Shown here piece by piece: positions 15,506-23,784 of a DNA stretch of 26,101 bases (the stretch's first letter is position 1; each line of letters opens with the position of its first letter). The stretch comes from a virus. A program made the position numbers and the translations under genes. The stretch covers positions 1 to 26,101 of the IMG/VR virus record IMGVR_UViG_3300020183_000404; one strand, 5' to 3'. The notes beneath the pieces were generated by a model that saw only the letters and a list, made by a program, of their open reading frames with translations, was not told where the DNA came from and made no database searches.

Positions 15506-18500
15506 ATTGATTAGGTGCTAGTATACTAGATTCATAAATGGTAATTTTATAATTTGCAGAAGTAATGGGATTGAAGAATAATGTGTAATTATTATTTGCA
15601 ATACTATAATAAGATTCAAAATTCAAATCATTTAAATCTACAGTACCATTCATATCATAAATTATGTTATTTAAATAATCTTGATTGTGTAATGAATTTA
15701 TTTGTACTAATGATCTTTGAGTACTAACTCCTATTGTTTGTGTAATGTCTAAGATATATTTTGTATATCCATAAGTTGCAGAAACTGTTGATATTCCTGT
15801 TGAATTAGAATTTGTAGTTATTTGAGAACTTGAGAATTTAGTAAAGGTTTTAATTATACTGTCATTACCAGCATAAGTATTTGTTAATAGTTTCAAGTTT
15901 GCACTTAAAGTTACTGCAACTCCAACAACTTCAGTGTATACGAATTCAATATTTGAACCATTTTTGTAAATATTCACCTCTCCCAAATTATTTAAAGTAT
16001 TTTCTGAATAAGCACTCACAAGTAAATCAGATTGTGTATTTACAAATGAACATTCAAAAGATTTTTGAATGCTATTAGTTACAGAGGAAATTCCAACAAT
16101 TAATGATCCAGAATTGCAATCCAGACTTGAAATGCTGTAAAATACTGTTGATCCTATTCCTGCAGCATACTGCTCACAAGTTTCTACATTTTTAACATAT
16201 CCAAAAGAAGTAGTTGCTATTCCAACAGTGTTTGGAGCCATTTCTTTTACTGCTTTTATATCTACAGTAATAAATGGATTTGTTGGAGTAAAATTTAAAA
16301 CAATTTCAGAGTTATTTGTAGAATTAATTTCAGCAGTAAATACACCTAAAAATGGATTTAATTTTCCAAACTCAAAGTAATTTGAATAAGATGTTAAGTT
16401 AATAATATCTTTATCTCTTGTAACAAATAATTCAAATATTTCTGGGGTTACAAATTGTCCAAAGAATGAATCAGTTCCTGTTAAATAAAATTGATATTTT
16501 AAAACTGTTGGAAAACTTCTATCCAAAACAATAGATGGGATAGTTGGTTGATTATTGAACAAATTTGAAATATCATCTATTGATAATACTCTATTATTTG
16601 TGAATTTTAAACTTTGTCCAAGTTTTAACCTTAAAAATCTTAAGTATTGAGTATGTTCTCCATTATTGTCCTCCAAATCTATTTCATTAACTAAATCATA
16701 ATCGCTAATGCGATTTACATTTCCATATGAATCTAAAATAATATTAAGAGTTGATTCCTCCATTGGTAGAATGACAGATTCTGTTGCAATTGATTCTACT
16801 GACAAATCACTAAATTTTTTATATCCAAGTATGTGTGAAGTGTCTGATACTGGAGATTCCCATTCAGAATATGATTTTTTACTTTTTAAAGAATATGCAA
16901 ACTTTTGATAATAATCATTATCTGAAAGTTTTTGGAAATTTGATGATAAGAAACTTCTATTTTCTGTTCCACCCAAAATTTCAGATACAGAATAATCAGA
17001 AGTAAAAGTAGAATTAAAATTAGTTATTTCATTTACAGTTCCTTTAGAATTTGAAGATTTTCCTATGATAACATCATTGGCAGAAATATTTTTTGGATCT
17101 TTGACCTTTATGAGATTAGTTAATGGATTATTATTGACGTTATTAGTTATTTTAGCAGTATTAACAGTTTCATTATTATGAAAAGAATTTTGTTTAAAAA
17201 CTGCTTCAATTTTTGGTATGTATGAAAATGGAGTTACATAAGCTTCATATGTATCTTGACTATCATAAGATCCTGGATTTACATTTAATTCATATCTAAT
17301 TATAGCAGAATCTTGAGACCCAAATGCAGGGTTTACAAAAGATACTGTAAATGGTTGATATCCATAATCACTAGAATTAAACCCATTCCCATTAAAAACA
17401 ATTCCTTCTACAAAAATTTCATCACCAACTTCAACTGGTAATGGGTTTGATGTGGTAAATCCTGCAGGGGGAGTTTTTAATGTTAGAGTAACTGTATAGG
17501 GGGCACTAGAACCAGTTACAGAAACATTTATAATATTAAACCCATTGGTATTATCAGTGACTATTACTTTACTGTCACTAGATTTCAATCCATTTCCAGG
17601 ATTGAGAATTTGAACATTTTCAATGGAATTATTTTTTAACGTAGCAGATGCTGAAAAATCAACAATAATTCTTTTATCTCTTGAATTGTATAATTTTATT
17701 TGTGGTTCAAAAATGTAATTTTGTCCACCATTTATAACATTCAAAGAATCCACAGTATAATTTTCAATAAGTTTTAGAGCAGAAAATACTTTTGATTCTG
17801 GTCTTAGAGTTTTGTCTGATGGGCAAACATATTTAGTATTAATTACTTTGACTTTTTCAATTTTTCCTATGGTTTCACTATCTGCAAACAAGTTGCATCC
17901 AGTTCCATAATTACTAATAACAGACTTTATTTTAGGTAATTTTTTATATCTAGATCCTTTAGAAGTTATTTCAACATTAGAAATAGGGCCCAATACACCT
18001 TCACTTAAAACTGAATATGACAAAGATGACAAATCTGATTTATATAGAGATCTCTCAGGAGTATCATCTAAATTGACTGTAAATGTATAATCAGTTGAAG
18101 ATACTACAGAAGTTTTAGTATTATACTTACTTTCACTAATTTTTAATTGATTATAGTTATCAACATCTATGTCAATATTAGAATCTGATAAATTGTAAAA
18201 AAGATTTCTGGGAGTGTTATTATTGATGTTTAAAATTAGTGAAGTTGAAGTTTTAATTATTTCATTGGATTTAAGGTTTCCAGAATATGGATTTAAGAAA
18301 TTTTTATCCTCATATAAATCAAAAGTATTTTTATTTAGAGGAAGATTAGATAAATCAAAAGTTACAACATCATTTGCATACACATCTATTTTTGGATTAG
18401 TTTGAGAATTTATCAATACTCTATTATTTGAATAAGTTACTGTAAAAGTAACAGCTACTCCAGATTTAACATTTAACTTAATTACATCTCCTACAGAAAG

Positions 18501-21500
18501 ATTATGAGTGGAGGCAGTTGAAACTAGACAATTATTTTTTGTAATATTTCCAGTAATAATATTTTTATTTGTGGTAAAATTATGTAAATTTCCAGTTCCT
18601 GTTGAAGTATAAGTTAAAATAGTATTTTGATTTGAAAGATTTGATCTACTAGTTACTATTCCAATAATATCTGAATCGAGTTTTAGTGCAAAAAGATTAG
18701 AAAACGTATTCAAATTTCCATAATTTGTAATTATTGTTGATGTTCCTGGAGTGTAAATAATTTCATCTCCAGTATTAAATTTATTATTTGGTAAATAAAT
18801 CCCTCCTGGTGGAACATATTTTGTGTATGAGTTTCCTAAACCTAAAGGATAAATTGATAAAGTGTTGCCATATCCAACTCCAATTGTTGTTCCAATAGAA
18901 ACACTTTGAGTAGAATCAAAATAATAAGATTCATTCTTTTCAGAATAAGAAGGAGTAAAGTCTTGAGCAACAAATGTAAATTTATTTGGAAGTAAGTAAA
19001 CAGGATCAAGTGCTAAGTGTGATGTTGAATTTGATGGCCTTAAGATATTAATGAGATTATTTTTATAATCCAACCCAATAATCTTTACAATTTCCCCATC
19101 AATAGACCATTGAGAATCTATATCAAAAGAATAAATGGATCCTGCTACTTGAATAGATGTGACAATACCAGTGATTGTTGATGGTCCAAGATTGGATATT
19201 AACTTTGTAGTTATATCAGAAATAGTGATTTTTCTAAATCCTTCAATTGGTTTAAATGAAGTTGTTGAAATTCCTGATATATTAATGTAAGAGTTGTTTT
19301 TAAATGAATGATAAGTTGAAGCAATTCCCACCAAAGATTTCCCATCAGATGTAAAAGATACTCCAGAAAAATTTGAACTTTGAGATTGTATGCTAGAAAT
19401 TCCAACTCCAGAAACTTCAGAAACTTTTGCTAATGCTCCAAATCCAGAAGTTCCTTCATCATCAAACAATATAGAATCATTTACTTGATAATCAAACCCT
19501 CCATCTACTATTTTAATTTTATCAATAAATCCTGTTGAAGATTGCTCTATTAAAATATCTTTATCATTTGCATTTTTTGATAGTTGGAAATATTCATATT
19601 TTGAGTTTGAATCTTCAACTCTATATGGAGAAGTCCATTTAACGATATTTAAATTGTTAAAATTTAAACTTTGATTAATTTTTAAATTAAAATTATCCTC
19701 TACTGGTTCGCAGTTGTATTGTGGTCCTATAGTATATGGGAATTTTGGAGAATTGTTATCATCAAATGTACAGAAATATGCATATATCCCTTGTGGATAT
19801 TCTGGGGTTATGCAAAATCTTCCATTGTACTTATCCAGAGTTCCTGAGCCTTCAAAAACATATTCTTCTACTAATTTAAATTCACTATTAATTACACTAA
19901 TATAAGAGTATCCACTCTTCATTCTAGATATTCCACCAGTTCCATTTGAATTTGTATATCCATATGGACCATAAATTGGGCAACCATCATAGGACCATCC
20001 AACTATTGGAGAATGTGATGTTGGTGTAGATGGTATATTTAAAAAAGTTTTTAACTTAGAATTTAAAAAATATACACCAAAAGTATTTTTATCAAGGGAG
20101 TAATTTTTTCCAAATATTTTACCATCTTCAATGTTAATTAATTCATATCTTTCAACATCATTTATTGTCCAAGATTTTAAGTTTGCTTTTAATTTGAGAC
20201 CAGTTCCTATTGGATTGATATTAATTTTGGTATTATTTTCACTATAATTAACTCCACCATTTACAACTTTAACACTGACAAAAGAACCATTTGATATAAC
20301 TGGAGTTAATTTAGCACCAAATCCATCTCCTACCACAACAAGATCTAAAGAGTTAAAATATCCCGATCCAAAATTTTTAACAATTACTTGTTTAATTTTA
20401 CCATCTACAATTAATGGTTGTAAAACTGCACCCTCACCTTCAATAACCCTTATGGTTGGACTATTTTCATAATTGATGATATTTTTTTCGCCAAAACTAT
20501 CCATAGGGACAGACAAACTATTTGGTCTCTTTTCTACCAAAGCACTTGTCACAGAACCGCTAATTGTTGGTAAAATGGAAGCTTCATATCCAACAGTAGA
20601 TGAAACCCCACTTATTGTCAATGACCCAAAAATTTCAACTCTTACTGGAGAATATTCAAGGAAATATATGCTATATGGTTCTGCTTGACTAAAGTTAAAA
20701 TAGTTTGTAGAATTTTTTGTTTCAGAAAGTCTAAATTGATCATCATCAATTTTTGTGATATAATAATAGTTTGTTGTGGATAATCCAATAGATCCTCCAT
20801 TGTATCCAGGTATTGGGTTCCAACTATAAACAACTTCATCGTCAGTTGAAAATCCATGATTTTTTATTGTAATGATATTATCTTGATCATCAACATCTGA
20901 ATAGACAAAAGATACTTTTTTATATTCAAAATCTTTTTCATTTTGTATAACAGTTACTTCATCAATTGCCTTTCTAGGAATATCTGCAACAAAACTTTGA
21001 AGACCTCCTCCATATGTTCTTAATTTAATCAAATTAGTTTTAGACAGAGCATCACTTCTATTAAATGCAAGAGACATTGAAGTTCCTGCTCCAATACTTA
21101 CAGCATAATAAACTGAATCATTAATTAAATTTCCATCAGATACATTAGTACCAATGCCAATTGGAATTGAAGCATTGGTTTTGTAAATGACAGGTTCTCC
21201 AGTTTCAAATCTATGCTTTGATGTGAAATTGAATTTGTTATTTACTGTGTCAATAACAGTATCCTTAGTTGTTGCATTGAAGTCAACTTGATTTATCACA
21301 TTTTTCATCTTAACGTCTGCCACAACAGAAAAATTATTTCCTCCTAAAATCTTTACTGTTGGAGTTTCAATATAATCAAATCCAGGATCTGTGACTAAAA
21401 GATTAATTAATTTCCCTTTCAGTTGTGGAATTATTTTTGTATACAATGATTCAGATTCATCATATACCACTTTAAATTGTGGTGGATTTAGTATGTTATA

Positions 21501-23783
21501 ATAGTTACCTGGATTTAATACTGTTATTGAATCTACAGGTCCATAATAAATTTTGTCAAATGATTTATAATTTCTAAGTTCTACTCCATTTACAAATACT
21601 CCAACATTTCCTGGAAAAGTATTGATCTTACTTTGTGATGGAGATATTGTTTTTGGAAATTTTTTAAATAATTTACTTGATCCTATTGCTCTATTATATT
21701 CTGATGATGGAACTAAATTGACACTAGAAAGTCTTCCTGTTTCATCTCCTAAAATATTATATTCAATGAGTGGAATAAAAGAAGATAATCCTACGTTTTC
21801 TTTTGATTCGCATAATTTAATAGTATTATTGCTATCTTTTCTTATAAAATAATAATTTCCAGTATTTATACCAATGTTATTGTTAAATCCTGGTGATGTT
21901 GAGTAATTAGACACAACAACTTCATCACCATTTTTAAATTGATGGTTTCTAAGTGGGGATGAAATTAACAAATAAGTATCTGGTGCAGCATTGAGGGGAG
22001 GGGGTGGAGTAGTAAATGACCCATTATTTAATAAAGGGTTGACTTCATATTCTGGCAATCCATTTGAGGTCAAATAATAAAAATTAGAATCTAAGTAAGA
22101 ATCTTGAACATTTGCACTTAAGTTTAAATTTTGATATGGAGATTTCTTTAAAGTTCTTTTAAATAAAATTATTTTTCCAAGTAAGAAATCCAAACTTTGG
22201 GATAATTGTGATACTGATTGTAAAACTGATGTGATTGGAATTGAAAATTCTTTAGAATTGAAAACATTAACAGAAAGATTAATTGCTATTAATTGATCAG
22301 TATTTGCAATATACATATCAACTATATCACCTGTTTTCAAATAATGAGGATACTCGCATAAAGCAGACCCATTAGATATTGAAAAAGCTTGTTTTTGATT
22401 ATTTCTAATCTGAGTAGTTATGGTCCTTACTGCTTCTCCACAAGATACAGTTATTGGATGATTGTAGACTAAAGATTGTAAAAGTTTAGATTCTTCAGTT
22501 GATCCTAAATGATCTATTTGAATTGGATCACCATCATAGGAATAAATTGCAGTGGAAGAAGTTAACCCAGAAAGAACATTATTTAATTTAAATTTTACCA
22601 AATTGCCATTAGTTTTTTCATAAGCATAAATGTAATGATTAGAAAAAACTTTAGATTTTTTAAGTATATTACTGGTAACTCCTGAACAATTTAAAAATTG
22701 ATTATTAGTTTTATCTGTGTATGAAATTGACAATTCATCAATTTCCAAAATACCAGTGTTTTCAAATCCAACTGTAGAATCAACCGTTATTGTTTTGGAA
22801 CCAACTCCAATATTTTCAATAACATATGTTTTGGGAGTAGTGGCAAAAGTACCATTAATACTTCCCTTTGGGTTTAAGTTATTTGAATATCCAGAAAAAA
22901 GTTGTATTTTATAGAATTTTTCCTCATTAGAAGTAAATGCTTCTACATTATAAATTGACCCATTGGCAGATTCAATATTATACTCAGGAAACTTATCTTG
23001 ATATAAAGTCTGTTCTCTAACATCAAATGGATTTCCACTTACTAAATTACAAACAAAAGTTTCTACTACTCTCCATTTATCATCAGATGGGGTAAAGCAG
23101 AAGTCATCTGGTTTTATAATTTTCACATCTTCTGCATACAATACTTTAAATAAAATTTTGAAAGCTTCATCAGTTCCCTTTGTCTGATAAAATGTTTTTG
23201 CTTTACTGATAAAATTTTGTGGATTTATTTTGAGATCAAACTCAAGTTCTTCAAATCCTGGAGTAAATTGATATTTGATTTTTTTGAAGAACTCTTTTAA
23301 AAAAAGGTTGCTTAAATTAATTACTGTTGATTCAGAAGTATGAGAATCAGTTTCTGTTTGAGAAAAAACTAAAAATTCTGGATTATTTTCTTGAGATAAA
23401 GATGATATTCCACTAAATCCACGAATACATCCAGTAAATGTAGTAGAAGTAATTCCAGTATAAGTAATGATTTCATTATCAATTTTTAATAATCCATATT
23501 CTTGTGGCCAACCTGCAGTTGAACTTACATTAATGGAGTCATCAAAAAAATCTACTTCAGATGTTAATGTAGTTTCTGAAATTAAATTTGTGGTATCAAA
23601 ACTATCTAAATTTTTATAAGATATTAAATTTTCTGCTATGTCTACAGTAGAACCTTGAACTTCCTGGGAAATATAATATTGCTTTAAAAATTCTACAAAG
23701 TTTGGATTCTCTGAAAGAATAAACTCTGGAATTTGATTTTGAACTACGTCACTAATTTTAACTACTTTTTTTTCTTGATTCAT
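15504..23783 (-). CDS. Giant modular tail/baseplate structural protein with YHYH-like domain (gene 7 position)
   Basis: This 2759-residue protein follows gp6, in the slot of T4 gene 7 (1032 residues), but I see no gp7 sequence signature, so only its place is shared. Residues 1-250 look like a conserved anchor (QIPEFILSENPNFVEFLKQY, then YQTKGTDEAFKILFKVLYAE near residues 215-235). The rest is a string of beta-rich modules: a membrane-fusion-unlike DNEIITYT...CIRGFSG module at 95-140; H-x-F-x-T-G-[DE] modules near 478, 613, 856, 975 and 1666; and GG-x-[DN]Y or GxGY repeats throughout. A YHYH-like domain occupies about 1235-1360 (HSPIVGWSYDGCPIYGPYGY, then NGRFCITPEYPQGIYAYFCT and FPYTIGPQYN). 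A PPPP linker lies near residue 594. The C-terminal 350 residues seem to hold three related beta-sandwich domains. No signal peptide or membrane segment is visible. Likely a baseplate or fibre structural protein; exact role unknown. Confidence 0.75.
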   Translation of the reverse strand: MNQEKKVVKISDVVQNQIPEFILSENPNFVEFLKQYYISQEVQGSTVDIAENLISYKNLDSFDTTNLISETTLTSEVDFFDDSINVSSTAGWPQEYGLLKIDNEIITYTGITSTTFTGCIRGFSGISSLSQENNPEFLVFSQTETDSHTSESTVINLSNLFLKEFFKKIKYQFTPGFEELEFDLKINPQNFISKAKTFYQTKGTDEAFKILFKVLYAEDVKIIKPDDFCFTPSDDKWRVVETFVCNLVSGNPFDVREQTLYQDKFPEYNIESANGSIYNVEAFTSNEEKFYKIQLFSGYSNNLNPKGSINGTFATTPKTYVIENIGVGSKTITVDSTVGFENTGILEIDELSISYTDKTNNQFLNCSGVTSNILKKSKVFSNHYIYAYEKTNGNLVKFKLNNVLSGLTSSTAIYSYDGDPIQIDHLGSTEESKLLQSLVYNHPITVSCGEAVRTITTQIRNNQKQAFSISNGSALCEYPHYLKTGDIVDMYIANTDQLIAINLSVNVFNSKEFSIPITSVLQSVSQLSQSLDFLLGKIILFKRTLKKSPYQNLNLSANVQDSYLDSNFYYLTSNGLPEYEVNPLLNNGSFTTPPPPLNAAPDTYLLISSPLRNHQFKNGDEVVVSNYSTSPGFNNNIGINTGNYYFIRKDSNNTIKLCESKENVGLSSFIPLIEYNILGDETGRLSSVNLVPSSEYNRAIGSSKLFKKFPKTISPSQSKINTFPGNVGVFVNGVELRNYKSFDKIYYGPVDSITVLNPGNYYNILNPPQFKVVYDESESLYTKIIPQLKGKLINLLVTDPGFDYIETPTVKILGGNNFSVVADVKMKNVINQVDFNATTKDTVIDTVNNKFNFTSKHRFETGEPVIYKTNASIPIGIGTNVSDGNLINDSVYYAVSIGAGTSMSLAFNRSDALSKTNLIKLRTYGGGLQSFVADIPRKAIDEVTVIQNEKDFEYKKVSFVYSDVDDQDNIITIKNHGFSTDDEVVYSWNPIPGYNGGSIGLSTTNYYYITKIDDDQFRLSETKNSTNYFNFSQAEPYSIYFLEYSPVRVEIFGSLTISGVSSTVGYEASILPTISGSVTSALVEKRPNSLSVPMDSFGEKNIINYENSPTIRVIEGEGAVLQPLIVDGKIKQVIVKNFGSGYFNSLDLVVVGDGFGAKLTPVISNGSFVSVKVVNGGVNYSENNTKININPIGTGLKLKANLKSWTINDVERYELINIEDGKIFGKNYSLDKNTFGVYFLNSKLKTFLNIPSTPTSHSPIVGWSYDGCPIYGPYGYTNSNGTGGISRMKSGYSYISVINSEFKLVEEYVFEGSGTLDKYNGRFCITPEYPQGIYAYFCTFDDNNSPKFPYTIGPQYNCEPVEDNFNLKINQSLNFNNLNIVKWTSPYRVEDSNSKYEYFQLSKNANDKDILIEQSSTGFIDKIKIVDGGFDYQVNDSILFDDEGTSGFGALAKVSEVSGVGISSIQSQSSNFSGVSFTSDGKSLVGIASTYHSFKNNSYINISGISTTSFKPIEGFRKITISDITTKLISNLGPSTITGIVTSIQVAGSIYSFDIDSQWSIDGEIVKIIGLDYKNNLINILRPSNSTSHLALDPVYLLPNKFTFVAQDFTPSYSEKNESYYFDSTQSVSIGTTIGVGYGNTLSIYPLGLGNSYTKYVPPGGIYLPNNKFNTGDEIIYTPGTSTIITNYGNLNTFSNLFALKLDSDIIGIVTSRSNLSNQNTILTYTSTGTGNLHNFTTNKNIITGNITKNNCLVSTASTHNLSVGDVIKLNVKSGVAVTFTVTYSNNRVLINSQTNPKIDVYANDVVTFDLSNLPLNKNTFDLYEDKNFLNPYSGNLKSNEIIKTSTSLILNINNNTPRNLFYNLSDSNIDIDVDNYNQLKISESKYNTKTSVVSSTDYTFTVNLDDTPERSLYKSDLSSLSYSVLSEGVLGPISNVEITSKGSRYKKLPKIKSVISNYGTGCNLFADSETIGKIEKVKVINTKYVCPSDKTLRPESKVFSALKLIENYTVDSLNVINGGQNYIFEPQIKLYNSRDKRIIVDFSASATLKNNSIENVQILNPGNGLKSSDSKVIVTDNTNGFNIINVSVTGSSAPYTVTLTLKTPPAGFTTSNPLPVEVGDEIFVEGIVFNGNGFNSSDYGYQPFTVSFVNPAFGSQDSAIIRYELNVNPGSYDSQDTYEAYVTPFSYIPKIEAVFKQNSFHNNETVNTAKITNNVNNNPLTNLIKVKDPKNISANDVIIGKSSNSKGTVNEITNFNSTFTSDYSVSEILGGTENRSFLSSNFQKLSDNDYYQKFAYSLKSKKSYSEWESPVSDTSHILGYKKFSDLSVESIATESVILPMEESTLNIILDSYGNVNRISDYDLVNEIDLEDNNGEHTQYLRFLRLKLGQSLKFTNNRVLSIDDISNLFNNQPTIPSIVLDRSFPTVLKYQFYLTGTDSFFGQFVTPEIFELFVTRDKDIINLTSYSNYFEFGKLNPFLGVFTAEINSTNNSEIVLNFTPTNPFITVDIKAVKEMAPNTVGIATTSFGYVKNVETCEQYAAGIGSTVFYSISSLDCNSGSLIVGISSVTNSIQKSFECSFVNTQSDLLVSAYSENTLNNLGEVNIYKNGSNIEFVYTEVVGVAVTLSANLKLLTNTYAGNDSIIKTFTKFSSSQITTNSNSTGISTVSATYGYTKYILDITQTIGVSTQRSLVQINSLHNQDYLNNIIYDMNGTVDLNDLNFESYYSIANNNYTLFFNPITSANYKITIYESSILAPNQ

Positions 23784-23784
23784 C

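Noticed and set aside
21995-22007. Plus-strand G-tract (GGGGAGGGGGTGG), considered as a quadruplex
   Set aside because: It has only three G-runs and is explained by four proline codons of a PPPP linker in the giant protein.
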